Below are positions 1 through 8,075 of a stretch of 64,000 nucleotides of DNA, in pieces. The position numbers and the translations under genes were made by a program. Source of the stretch: an uncultured Collinsella sp. (GTDB lineage: Bacteria > Actinomycetota > Coriobacteriia > Coriobacteriales > Coriobacteriaceae); the NCBI GenBank assembly GCA_900546775.1, contig UREM01000001.1, positions 1 through 64,000 of the forward strand, in the 5' to 3' direction. A model generated the notes under the pieces. The model saw nothing but the letters and a program-made list of their open reading frames with translations, searched no databases and had not been told where the DNA came from. Within the stretch, counting starts at the first letter, position 1, and every line of letters starts with the position of its first letter.

Positions 1-10
1 GGTTGAGCAC

Positions 11-204
11 ACGACAGCGAGCGAGCCGCATTTGCGCCAAGGTGACGTTATATCGTTCCGCCGTTCTAACGAACGGCGGACCACTTGACGCTGCGCGAGT
101 CGCATTCACGCCAATCTGACGTTCAATTTCGAGGGCGCGACCAGAAGGTCAGCGCCCTCTCATTTCACGTCACCTTGGCGCAAATGCGGCTCGCTCGCTG
201 TCGT
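11..204. repeat. 38-bp perfect inverted repeat with nested hairpins
   Basis: Bases 11-48 and 167-204 are exact reverse complements over 38 bp, separated by 118 bp. Inside the loop there are two more stems: arms 57-66/71-80 (tccgccgttc / gaacggcgga) and arms 131-138/152-159 (gagggcgc / gcgccctc). A diverged direct copy of the arm unit lies near 98-124 (about 21 of 27 positions match bases 25-51). No ORF in it looks real. It lies downstream of the minus-strand aminotransferase gene, so it could end transcription or be a small non-autonomous element. Nothing in the window shows which. Confidence 0.8.
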
Positions 205-254
205 ATGTCTATCCTGCGACGCCTCGATTCTTACGGCGCCAGATACTTAATCCC

Positions 255-1775
255 CTACGACTGGCGGTAGTGATCGAAGAAGTCGGCGAGGTCTTCGAGC
301 GACTCTTTGAGCACTTCCATGCGCGGCAGGTACACGATGCGGAAGTGATCGGGCTCGGCCCAGTTAAAGCCGCCGCCGCGCGTGATCAGGATCTTCTTCT
401 CGTGCAGCAGGTCGAGGGCGAACTGCTCATCATCGGTGATGTTGAACTTCTTCACATCCATCTTGGGGAAGATGTAGAACGCCGCGCGCGGCTTAACCAC
501 CGAGATGCCGTCAATCTTGTTGAGTGCCTCATACACAAAGTTGCGCTGCTCGTAGACACGACCGCCCGGGCGGATATAGTTGTTAACAGACTGATGGCCG
601 CCGAGCGCCGTCTGGACGATCGACTGAGCCGGCACGTTGGAGCACAGGCGCATGTTGGAGAGCATGTTGATGCCCATGATGAAGTCGCTCATGCAGCGCT
701 GGTTACCCGAAAGCACCATCCAGCCAATACGATAGCCCGCGATCATGTGCGACTTGGAAAGGCCGCTAAAGGTGACGCAGGGCAGGTCGGGAGCGAGCGA
801 GGCAATCGAGACGTGTTCGTAGCCGTCCATGCACAGGCGGTCGTAGATCTCATCGGCAAAAATCATGAGCTGGTGCCTGCGCGCGATCTCAACGATGCCC
901 TCGAGTACCTCGCGCGGATAGACCGAACCCGTGGGGTTGTTGGGGTTGATGATGACGAGGGCCTTGGTCGCGCTCGTGATCTTGGACTCCATATCCTCCA
1001 GGTCGGGATACCAATCCGCTTGCTCATCACACAGATAGTGAACGGGATGACCGCCGGCAAGGGTTGCGCACGCCGTCCAGAGCGGATAGTCGGGACTGGG
1101 GATCAGAATCTCGTCGCCATTGTCGAGCAGCGCGTTCATCGAAAGCTGAATGAGTTCGGACACGCCGTTGCCCGTGTAGATGTGCTCCATCTGAACATTG
1201 GGCAGGCCCTTGATCTGCGAGTACTGCATGATTGCCTTGCGCGCAGAGAACAGGCCGCGCGAGTTGGAATAGCCTTCGCAGTCGGGCAGCTGCTGGCGCA
1301 TGTCCTTAATGACCTCATCGGGCGTGCGGAAGCCAAAGGGCGCCGGATTACCGATGTTGAGCTTGAGAATACGCTCGCCCTCGTCCTCCATACGGGCGGC
1401 CTCGTCGACGACGGGGCCGCGCACGTCATACAGGACGTTATCGAGCTTGGTGGATTTTGAAAAAGTACGCATGGTGGTGCTCCTTGGAATTTGAGCTGAG
1501 GGATGGGGTTCGGGCTTGGGTACGTTGCGAGGCGATGATTCCTCGCCTTGATCGGCGTCACCGGCGAGCAGCCAGGAAACATCGACCTCCAAAATACGAG
1601 CGAGCAGCTCTGCCACATCGCGCCGCGGGATCGTCTTGCCGCTCACATATTGGCTCATCTGACTCTTGCCGAGTTTTTTTCCGAGCATCTCCGATGCGCG
1701 GATTACGTCCGACTGGCGAACGTCGCGATCGGACATGGTCTGTCGCAGGCGATCGCTAAACGTCTCTTGGGCCAT
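255..1775 (-). CDS. XRE-family HTH fused to class I/II PLP-dependent aminotransferase (AlaA-like)
   Basis: This is a 506-aa two-domain protein. Residues about 5-71 form a Cro/CI-type helix-turn-helix (KSQMSQYVSGKTIPRR), followed by a low-complexity linker to about residue 101. From residue 102 it is a complete fold-type I aminotransferase: NPNNPTG near 278-284, ADEIYD near 308-313, and the probable PLP lysine K341 in SGLSKSHM. The C-terminal part matches alanine/glutamate aminotransferases of the AlaA type. I chose the ATG at 1775 because aaggaggt precedes it; an upstream in-frame ATG at 1814 lacks such a site. The domain plan recalls MocR/PdxR regulators, but with an XRE head rather than GntR. 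It may be enzyme, regulator or both. An internal start and upstream operator-like repeats are listed separately. Confidence 0.93.
   Translation of the reverse strand: MAQETFSDRLRQTMSDRDVRQSDVIRASEMLGKKLGKSQMSQYVSGKTIPRRDVAELLARILEVDVSWLLAGDADQGEESSPRNVPKPEPHPSAQIPRSTTMRTFSKSTKLDNVLYDVRGPVVDEAARMEDEGERILKLNIGNPAPFGFRTPDEVIKDMRQQLPDCEGYSNSRGLFSARKAIMQYSQIKGLPNVQMEHIYTGNGVSELIQLSMNALLDNGDEILIPSPDYPLWTACATLAGGHPVHYLCDEQADWYPDLEDMESKITSATKALVIINPNNPTGSVYPREVLEGIVEIARRHQLMIFADEIYDRLCMDGYEHVSIASLAPDLPCVTFSGLSKSHMIAGYRIGWMVLSGNQRCMSDFIMGINMLSNMRLCSNVPAQSIVQTALGGHQSVNNYIRPGGRVYEQRNFVYEALNKIDGISVVKPRAAFYIFPKMDVKKFNITDDEQFALDLLHEKKILITRGGGFNWAEPDHFRIVYLPRMEVLKESLEDLADFFDHYRQS
1472..1485 (-). promoter_or_regulatory. 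Internal ribosome-binding site and ATG inside the XRE-aminotransferase gene
   Basis: On the minus strand aaggag (1485-1480) is followed after 7 nt by an in-frame ATG (1472-1470, codon 102). That ATG begins MRTFSKSTKLDNVLYD, where ordinary stand-alone AlaA-type aminotransferases begin. The spacing is ideal, so a separate 405-aa enzyme could be made from the same mRNA. This is read directly from sequence; use of the start is inferred. Confidence 0.6.
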
Positions 1776-1794
1776 TAGAACCTCCTTGCTGGCA

Positions 1795-1878
1795 AAGTTC
1801 AATTTATAGAACACGAATTGAACCTAAGTTCAATTTAGGCAGCAGTATAGCGCCGTACCTTATTCGGAAGTTCAATTT
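1795..1878. promoter_or_regulatory. Three-copy aagttcaattt operator array upstream of the XRE fusion
   Basis: The 11-mer aagttcaattt occurs at 1795-1805, 1826-1836 and 1868-1878. The middle copy is half of a perfect inverted repeat, aattgaac-ctaa-gttcaatt, at 1816-1835. Start-to-start spacings are 31 and 42 bp, near three and four helical turns, so all copies lie on about the same DNA face. The array overlaps the expected promoter of the minus-strand gene. Autoregulation by its own XRE domain is the simplest reading. Confidence 0.65.
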
Positions 1879-1937
1879 CACAAGAAAACGTACCGAACTC
1901 CGAGATTTGCCCAAGGCGGACAATGACGCGCACGCGT

Positions 1938-2795
1938 TTAGAGATATTCAAGGAATCGAGCGGCGGCAAGCGAAACGTCAGCCGTGCGATATATCGCGTT
2001 GATCTGCCGATGGGGATGTCCCTCGAGCGGACGCACGGCGACATCGAACTGACAGCGGCGCAAGATGAGCGCCGGAAGAATACTCACGCCCAGACCGTCC
2101 TCGACCATGGCCATAATCGCATAATCATCCCAGGTCGATAGCTTAGAACGCACCGCCAGACCCGCGCGGCGAAACAGCGGCGTAATCTCGTCGTCGCTAC
2201 CGCGTTCCAGAAGAATAAACTGCTCGTTGGCCAAATCGGCAAGGGAAACGACCTCCGCGGTGGCAAGCGAGGAGTCCGCTGGCACCACGGCCATCAGCTC
2301 GTCTTGCACCAACGGCCGCGACGCCATGCCGGCGCCGCGTGGCTCGCGCGGAATAAAGCCCAGGTCGCAGCGGCCTTCCGCCACCCATTGCTCAATCTCG
2401 GAGTAATCACCCATCAGCAGCTCGTAATCGACATCCGGGTGATCAGCGCGAAACCGCGCGATCACCGGCGGCAGTACATGGGTCGCCACACTCGAGAATG
2501 TACCGGTACAGATCTTGCCACGCATGAGCCCCCGCATCTCGTCCACGCGTCGCTGCAGGCGGCCAAACTCTTCGCATAACGCCTCGACTGCCGGCATGAC
2601 CTGCCGCCCGTCGGCAGAAAGCACCACGCCCTCGCGGCTGCGATCAAGCACCTTAAAACCCCAGTCTGCCTCAAGGTCGCCCACCATGCGGCTCACGCCC
2701 GACTGCGAATAGCTCAGCCGCTCTGCAGCATGCGTAAAGCTGCCGGCACGCACCGTCTCGAGCAGCACTTGCATCTTTTGAATATTCGTTTCCAC
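1938..2795 (-). CDS. LysR family transcriptional regulator
   Basis: This 285-aa protein has an N-terminal winged HTH (residues about 5-62, AAERLSYSQSGVSRMVGDLE) and a periplasmic-binding-fold effector domain (about 90-285). It starts at GTG 2795, preceded by gagggatgcc. It is divergent from the EamA carrier at 2914, with two palindromes in the 118-bp gap, so it probably controls that carrier and itself. The effector is unknown. It resembles the LysR at 42024-42890, including a shared stretch around DDYAIMAMVEDGLGVSIL, and that gene also sits divergent from an EamA gene. Confidence 0.95.
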   Translation of the reverse strand: METNIQKMQVLLETVRAGSFTHAAERLSYSQSGVSRMVGDLEADWGFKVLDRSREGVVLSADGRQVMPAVEALCEEFGRLQRRVDEMRGLMRGKICTGTFSSVATHVLPPVIARFRADHPDVDYELLMGDYSEIEQWVAEGRCDLGFIPREPRGAGMASRPLVQDELMAVVPADSSLATAEVVSLADLANEQFILLERGSDDEITPLFRRAGLAVRSKLSTWDDYAIMAMVEDGLGVSILPALILRRCQFDVAVRPLEGHPHRQINAIYRTADVSLAAARFLEYL

Positions 2796-2813
2796 GGCAT
2801 CCCTCCACCTTTA

Positions 2814-2884
2814 CATGAGTTTTTGTCATGTTATCCATGCATTATATTCGCTTTTCTTCTAAAGCCAGTTCACCCATAGTGAAC
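2814..2884. promoter_or_regulatory. LysR operator-like palindromes in a divergent promoter
   Basis: There are two inverted repeats: catga-N7-tcatg at 2814-2830 and gttcac-N5-gtgaac at 2868-2884. Both have the size and interrupted symmetry of LysR (T-N11-A) sites. They lie between the divergent LysR and EamA starts. Confidence 0.5.
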
Positions 2885-2913
2885 ATGCTCGGATATAGAG
2901 GGGATGTCAGCAC

Positions 2914-3825
2914 ATGAACAACGGGCTGTTTACGTACTTAGCAGCATTGCTATTGTTTGGCTCCAACGGCATCATCGCCGCTGCCATCGCGCTGCCGAGC
3001 TCCGATATCGTACTGTTGCGCACGTTTTTGGGCGCTCTCACCCTTGCCGCCATCCTCTTCATAACCAAGCGCCATAACCTGCAGGCTCCGTCTCGCCCCT
3101 GCGAGGCCGCAGCGCTCATCGTCTCGGGCGCCGCGCTGGGCGCCAGCTGGATTTTCCTGTTCCGCGCCTATCAGACGATCGGCGTTGGCATCTCCTCGCT
3201 GTTGTATTACTGCGGCCCCATCATCGTTATGGCCCTCTCCCCGCTCATTTTTGGCGAAAAGCTGACCGGCGGCAAAATCGCCGGGTTTATCGCCGTTGCC
3301 TGTGGCGCCTTTCTCATTGCGGCGCAAGGTCTAGGCGGCAATATGCCCATTGCGGGTATCGCTTGCGGCATCGCCTCGGCCTTCTGCTACGCCTTGATGG
3401 TCATCGCTAGCAAGGGTGCGCCACACATCGAAGGCCTCGAGAACTCCACGCTCCAGGTGAGCGCCGCCTTTGTAACCGCGTTGATCCTTACGCTCTTCAC
3501 GCAAGGTGCCCCCTCGTTCCTCTCCCCCAGCATTGCCGCCGGCATCGATTGGGGCGCCGTCGCCATGCTCGGCGTCGTCAACACCGGCATCGGTTGCCTG
3601 CTCTACTTTAGTGCCGTCGCCAAGCTGCCCGTCCAGACCGTCGCGGTCGTCGGCTACCTCGAGCCGCTTTCGGCCGTCGTGTTCTCCGTTGCCCTTTTGG
3701 GAGAGACCATGACGCCCATCCGCCTCATGGGCGCCGCGTTGATCATCGGCGGCGCGATCTTTTGCGAAGTCGCCGGCAAACGCGCAGACACCAAAGCAAG
3801 CATCGCCCAAGCAGCACGCGCCTAA
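2914..3825 (+). CDS. EamA/DMT family transporter
   Basis: This 303-aa integral membrane protein has about ten hydrophobic helices arranged as two EamA repeats (roughly residues 5-140 and 145-290), the usual length for the family. EamA carriers export or import metabolites such as amino acids; the substrate cannot be told from sequence. The ATG at 2914 follows gagggg at some distance. It is divergent from a LysR regulator and followed by inverted repeats, which fits a single-gene unit. Similar carriers in this window are at 43049 and 60989. Confidence 0.93.
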   Translation: MNNGLFTYLAALLLFGSNGIIAAAIALPSSDIVLLRTFLGALTLAAILFITKRHNLQAPSRPCEAAALIVSGAALGASWIFLFRAYQTIGVGISSLLYYCGPIIVMALSPLIFGEKLTGGKIAGFIAVACGAFLIAAQGLGGNMPIAGIACGIASAFCYALMVIASKGAPHIEGLENSTLQVSAAFVTALILTLFTQGAPSFLSPSIAAGIDWGAVAMLGVVNTGIGCLLYFSAVAKLPVQTVAVVGYLEPLSAVVFSVALLGETMTPIRLMGAALIIGGAIFCEVAGKRADTKASIAQAARA

Positions 3826-3840
3826 AAGCCCCTCTTCAGT

Positions 3841-3954
3841 TTCAAAGCAGGGGCGCGTCCGTGGTTATCACATTGCAGCAAGACCATACAGCCGGTGCGC
3901 CCCTGTTTTGAAATGCTACCTGCGTACATGAATAATCCCCAGATGGGGATTATT
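3841..3954. repeat. Two inverted repeats between the EamA gene and kup
   Basis: Arms 3841-3857 and 3897-3913 pair over 17 bp with one mismatch (core caggggcgc) around a 39-nt loop. A second hairpin has perfect 10-bp arms 3931-3940 and 3945-3954 (aataatcccc / ggggattatt). The first shares gcaggggcgc with the terminator after kup at 6308-6344. They probably terminate the EamA transcript and insulate kup. Confidence 0.6.
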
Positions 3955-4009
3955 GTCTAAAACACCCCGATGTGCCAAACTGCTCTTATATGTATAAAGA
4001 TGGCATAAA

Positions 4010-4034
4010 GGTTATCTGCCCTAGACAGATAACC
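4010..4034 (+). promoter_or_regulatory. Leader hairpin of kup
   Basis: Perfect 9-bp arms ggttatctg (4010-4018) and cagataacc (4026-4034) end just before the kup Shine-Dalgarno aagggag (4043-4049). A tataaa at about 3993-3998 could be the -10 element, which would put the hairpin in the 5' leader. It is too short for a known c-di-AMP (ydaO) riboswitch. Confidence 0.4.
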
Positions 4035-4054
4035 GGATGTCTAAGGGAGTCCAC

Positions 4055-6286
4055 GTGGCACACAACAAACTGGAGGCAAACCTCCAAGACCAGCACGGAC
4101 AGAGCGGGCATGGAGCCATTCCCCTTTCTGCTGGTATGTTGCTCGTAACGCTCGGCGTCGTCTATGGCGACATCGGCACGAGCCCTATGTACACCATGAA
4201 ATCAATCGTCGCCAACAACGGCGGCATCGGTACCGTCAGCGAGGACATGATCCTGGGCGCGCTTTCGCTCGTCATCTGGACCATGACGCTCGTAACCACG
4301 GTCAAGTACGTGCTAATCGCCATGAGGGCCGACAACCACAACGAGGGCGGTATCTTCGCCCTGTTCAGTCTCGTGCGCAAAGTGGCGCCGTGGCTGATCC
4401 TTCCCGCCATGATCGGCGGTGCGGCGCTGCTTGCCGACGGCATCCTCACCCCCGCCGTCACGGTCACCACAGCCATCGAGGGTCTGCGCACCATCGAGTG
4501 GGGCCACGCGCTATTGGGCGACGGCCAGACCAACGTCATCATTATTACCATCATCATTATCTGCGGCCTATTTGCCATGCAGCGCGCCGGCACCTCGTCA
4601 ATCGGCAAGCTCTTCGGCCCGCTCATGACGCTATGGTTCCTGTTCCTGGCGGGCGCCGGCCTGTTCAACATGCTCGGCAACCTGTCCATCTTGCGCGCAC
4701 TCAACCCCATCCGCGGCATCATGTTCCTGTTCTCGCCCATCAACCACTCGGGCATCATGGTGCTCGGCTTCGTCTTCCTGTCGACGACCGGTGCCGAGGC
4801 GCTCTATTCGGACATGGGTCACGTGGGCAAGGCTAACATTTACGCATCCTGGCCGTTCGTAAAGGCGGCCCTCATCCTTAACTATCTGGGTCAGGGCGCT
4901 TGGCTGCTCGCCAACAACTCCAATCCCCAGATGCTCGCGATGGACATCGTCAACCCGTTCTACATGATGCTTCCCGAGCCCCTGCGCCCCTTTGCCATCG
5001 TGCTATCGGCCGTAGCGGCCATCATCGCCTCGCAGGCGCTTATCACCGGCTCGTTCTCGCTGGTATCCGAGGCCACGCGTCTCAACCTTATGCCGCATCT
5101 GCGCATCCACTACCCCAGCGACACCAAGGGTCAACTCTATATTCCGCTCGTCAACAACATCATGTGGGTCGGCTGTATCTTCATCGTGCTGCTGTTCCAA
5201 AACTCCGAGCGCATGGAGAGCGCCTACGGCCTCGCCATCACCGTGACTATGCTCATGACCACGACGCTTTTGACGAGCTATATCGCCGGCATCCTCAAGC
5301 ACAAGCTGGGCGCCTGCGTCTTTGCCCTGCTTTTTGGCGCCATCGAGCTCTGCTTCTTTGCCTCGTGCCTCACCATGTTCTTTGACGGCGGCTATGTGAT
5401 GATCTTCCTGGCCTCGCTGCTGTTTGGCCTTATGTACGTGTGGCGCCGCGGCACCGCCATCGAGCGCACGCAGACGATCCTGCTGCCCGTCTCCAAGTAC
5501 ATCGATCAGCTCAACCGCCTGCGCAACGACGAGACCTACCCCGTGCTCGCCGACAATCTGGTGTTCCTCACCAACAGCCCCGACCCGCTCACGCTCGACC
5601 GCGACGTGCTCTATTCCATCCTGGACAAGCACCCCAAGCGCGCCAAGGCATATTGGTTCATCAACGTGCACGTTACCGACGAGCCCTATACGCACGAGTA
5701 TTCCGTCGAGACCTTTGGCACGGACTTTTTGTTCCGCGTGCGCCTGGACCTGGGCTTTAAGGTCAACCAGCGCATCAACGCCTATCTGCGTCAGATCGTT
5801 GGCGACTTGATGACATCGGGTGAGCTGCCACCGCAGCATCACACCTACTCCATCTACGAGACACGCGGCAACGTGGGCGACTTCCGTTTTTGCATGCTGC
5901 GCAAGATGCTTGCCCCCGAAACGGACATCAACCGCAACGACCACCGCGTGATGGCCATCAAGTACGCCGTCCGCCGCGCCTGCGGAAGCCCGGCACGCTG
6001 GTACGGTCTTGAGAACTCGGCGATCATCATCGAGTACGTGCCTCTCTTTGCCCGCATGCGTCCGGCGGTCAAACTCGTACGCACCCATGTGCCGCTCGAG
6101 GTCCAGATCGAAGAAGCCGAGGAAATGGAAGTCGATATCTTCTCGGACGACCTGGTCAACGGCAACGAGGCCGGTAGGGACATGAACGTCGATCCCACCG
6201 AATTGCTCGAGAGCGTCGCCGATACGCCCGAACAGCAACTGCTCGACGGCCTCGAGAGCGCCCAGCTCAACGACGCCAACTTCTAG
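4055..6286 (+). CDS. kup: KUP/HAK/KT potassium uptake transporter
   Basis: This 743-aa K+/H+ symporter has about twelve membrane helices in residues 20-450, then a cytoplasmic C-terminal domain. Family hallmarks include GVVYGDIGTSPMYT near the N-terminus, NHNEGGIFAL, and a SSTTGAEALYSDMGHVG-type segment in the middle. I chose GTG 4055 because aagggag lies 5 nt upstream; ATG 4037 (six codons earlier) has no such site and abuts the leader hairpin. The acidic C-terminal tail (about residues 690-743) is longer than in E. coli Kup. The gene stands alone between inverted repeats and a strong terminator. Confidence 0.95.
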   Translation: MAHNKLEANLQDQHGQSGHGAIPLSAGMLLVTLGVVYGDIGTSPMYTMKSIVANNGGIGTVSEDMILGALSLVIWTMTLVTTVKYVLIAMRADNHNEGGIFALFSLVRKVAPWLILPAMIGGAALLADGILTPAVTVTTAIEGLRTIEWGHALLGDGQTNVIIITIIIICGLFAMQRAGTSSIGKLFGPLMTLWFLFLAGAGLFNMLGNLSILRALNPIRGIMFLFSPINHSGIMVLGFVFLSTTGAEALYSDMGHVGKANIYASWPFVKAALILNYLGQGAWLLANNSNPQMLAMDIVNPFYMMLPEPLRPFAIVLSAVAAIIASQALITGSFSLVSEATRLNLMPHLRIHYPSDTKGQLYIPLVNNIMWVGCIFIVLLFQNSERMESAYGLAITVTMLMTTTLLTSYIAGILKHKLGACVFALLFGAIELCFFASCLTMFFDGGYVMIFLASLLFGLMYVWRRGTAIERTQTILLPVSKYIDQLNRLRNDETYPVLADNLVFLTNSPDPLTLDRDVLYSILDKHPKRAKAYWFINVHVTDEPYTHEYSVETFGTDFLFRVRLDLGFKVNQRINAYLRQIVGDLMTSGELPPQHHTYSIYETRGNVGDFRFCMLRKMLAPETDINRNDHRVMAIKYAVRRACGSPARWYGLENSAIIIEYVPLFARMRPAVKLVRTHVPLEVQIEEAEEMEVDIFSDDLVNGNEAGRDMNVDPTELLESVADTPEQQLLDGLESAQLNDANF

Positions 6287-6307
6287 CGACGTCGCGCATC
6301 AACGACA

Positions 6308-6344
6308 GCGCCCCTGCACCTCACAGGAGATGCAGGGGCGCTTT
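6308..6344 (+). terminator. Rho-independent terminator after kup
   Basis: Perfect 11-bp arms gcgcccctgca (6308-6318) and tgcaggggcgc (6331-6341) are followed by ttt. It lies 22 bp after the kup stop and before the convergent bile salt hydrolase gene, so it may serve both strands. Confidence 0.85.
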
Positions 6345-6365
6345 GCATTTCAGTAAAGCCCTCGG

Positions 6366-7331
6366 CTACGAACGACGCGGCTCGGGAACCACAAGCCTAT
6401 CGGGGCTCGCGCCCTCGGCATCCATCAGGCTCACGTAGCGAATCGACGGATCCTCATACATCGCGTAGTAATAATTGCCTGTGCGCGCGCTAAAGCATCC
6501 GGTATAGATAGTCTTCTCGAACTTGCCATCGCCCATCCTGGACGCCCCCTCAATCATCACCACGCCCTCGAGTGAACGGAACATGCGGACGACGTTTTCG
6601 GTCTCGCTGTCTTTTTGCGGGTAATTGGCGTTGAGGTACGCTGCCTTTACAAAACGGCTCGGCGAATAGCAGTCGCCGGGAATGCCGCGCATGCCGGCAC
6701 CGGCTCCATAGGGCTTAAGCTCGGCGCCACGCCACGTCGCCGTCTGCGGAAAATCGCTTGTGGCGGTGATATAAGTGCGTAGGTTTTCCATATGCCACGG
6801 GAAGGTGGGCTGATTGGCAAGGGTGTCGACCGGATCGTCGTATACATGCAGGCCGTCAGCCATCATCTCGACCACGATGCTACGCTGGCTGTCGCCGATA
6901 ATCCAATGGAGCAGCGACACGCCCAGCCCCTCTCCGGCAGATTTGGCGACAATCACCGTGTCGCGCAGCGCGGCCTCGACCTCATCGACCGTCGAGAACG
7001 TCGCTGCCACCCACAGGGGAAACTCATAGGCCGCGATATTGGTCTTGCCGTCGACAGGGTCCTCGGCATACTCGGCATAACCCGGGAAATTGAGACCCGC
7101 CACGGCGAGGCCCGCATCGTTGCCGCAGTCGAAGAACATAGGGTAGTTCTTGTAATCGATGCACATACCGATCACCGCGTGTGCCGCTGTCGTGTCGTCG
7201 ATAAACGAATACGGAATGTGAAACCCGCGCGGCATCACGCGAACCTGTTGGCCGTAGTCAAAGCTCCAGTCGAGGTTGCGGCCCAGATACATGTTGCCGG
7301 AATTATCGGTAAATCGAATGCTCGTACACAT
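6366..7331 (-). CDS. Choloylglycine hydrolase family: bile salt hydrolase
   Basis: This 321-aa N-terminal nucleophile hydrolase would cleave the amide of conjugated bile acids. The start at 7331 (ggaggcgc just upstream) puts Cys at position 2, the nucleophile exposed when Met is removed; the ATG 21 codons earlier would bury it. The other usual active-site residues are present: R18 and D21 in GRNLDW, N81 (GLNFPG), N173 (ANQPTF) and R226 in IPGDCYSPSRF. That last motif favours bile salt hydrolase over penicillin V acylase. There is no signal peptide, so it is cytoplasmic. It is a single gene next to a deformylase-like gene. Confidence 0.92.
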   Translation of the reverse strand: MCTSIRFTDNSGNMYLGRNLDWSFDYGQQVRVMPRGFHIPYSFIDDTTAAHAVIGMCIDYKNYPMFFDCGNDAGLAVAGLNFPGYAEYAEDPVDGKTNIAAYEFPLWVAATFSTVDEVEAALRDTVIVAKSAGEGLGVSLLHWIIGDSQRSIVVEMMADGLHVYDDPVDTLANQPTFPWHMENLRTYITATSDFPQTATWRGAELKPYGAGAGMRGIPGDCYSPSRFVKAAYLNANYPQKDSETENVVRMFRSLEGVVMIEGASRMGDGKFEKTIYTGCFSARTGNYYYAMYEDPSIRYVSLMDAEGASPDRLVVPEPRRS

Positions 7332-7462
7332 AGCGCCTCCTAGCTTTACGGTCCTGCTAAGGTTATTGTCACCAAACAAAAAGGCGCTAAACACAAAAGC
7401 CCGGACATGACAACAATGTCACGCCCGGACCAAAAGAGACGAAGTGCGGTGCTTTGGTCCCC

Positions 7463-7882
7463 TTAGACCAACTTTCCAAGACAGTGGTCAATCATATGCT
7501 GGACCATTTGCGCCTCGAAGCCCACAAAGTCCTGCTTGCGCTCGCGCATCTTGCCGTCGACGATCTGGTCAAAGGCAACCTTGCACTTGATATAGCGCGT
7601 AGACTTGGTGACCTCCTCGTGCGTCAGGCAGCTCTCCTCCATCTTGCTGGCGCCCAGGCCAAACACCAGACGGGGGTTGTAGAGCACGTGGGGCTCGCCG
7701 GCGTCGTCCAGGTAGACGCAGACCTTCTTGGTAACGCCAATCTGGTTAGCGGCAAGGCAGCCGGCATCGTCGAGCGACTTGATGGTATCGATCAGGTCCT
7801 GAGCAACCGACTCGTCCTCGACGGTCGCAACCTCGCAACGCTGGGACAGGATAGCCTCGTCGTGGCAAAGCTCTTTAATCAT
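7463..7882 (-). CDS. Peptide deformylase-like protein lacking the catalytic Glu
   Basis: This 139-aa protein has the three deformylase motifs in order: GCLAANQIG (motif 1, with its Gln), EESCLT (motif 2, with the metal Cys) and QHMIDH (motif 3). In active deformylases motif 3 is QHExDH, and its Glu is the general acid/base. Here that residue is Met, while both metal-binding His remain. It is also shorter than normal deformylases (about 165-180 aa). It may bind metal without deformylating, or act on another substrate. The ATG at 7882 is preceded by ggagg; the ATG four codons upstream is not. Confidence 0.85.
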   Translation of the reverse strand: MIKELCHDEAILSQRCEVATVEDESVAQDLIDTIKSLDDAGCLAANQIGVTKKVCVYLDDAGEPHVLYNPRLVFGLGASKMEESCLTHEEVTKSTRYIKCKVAFDQIVDGKMRERKQDFVGFEAQMVQHMIDHCLGKLV

Positions 7883-8075
7883 ACGTTCCTCCATAGGGGT
7901 CGTTGTAACCGCTTAAGTATACGGTACCCACACATTTTCATGCGATAAATACCGTCCGTCTGTTACAAAGCGCCGAACATCAACATGCGAGGAACAGCAA
8001 GGTTGTAAAGACGATATAGTAAGTGAGTTCGTGTCAATCGGCCTAAACTCGGGGCCGAACAAGGAAAGGGTATGC

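Noticed and set aside
270-1460. Long open frame on the plus strand opposite the aminotransferase gene
   Set aside because: It is a codon-bias shadow: no ribosome-binding site, odd composition, and full overlap with a strongly supported gene.
3955-4054. c-di-AMP (ydaO) riboswitch before kup
   Set aside because: The leader is too short, and only a simple hairpin is visible.
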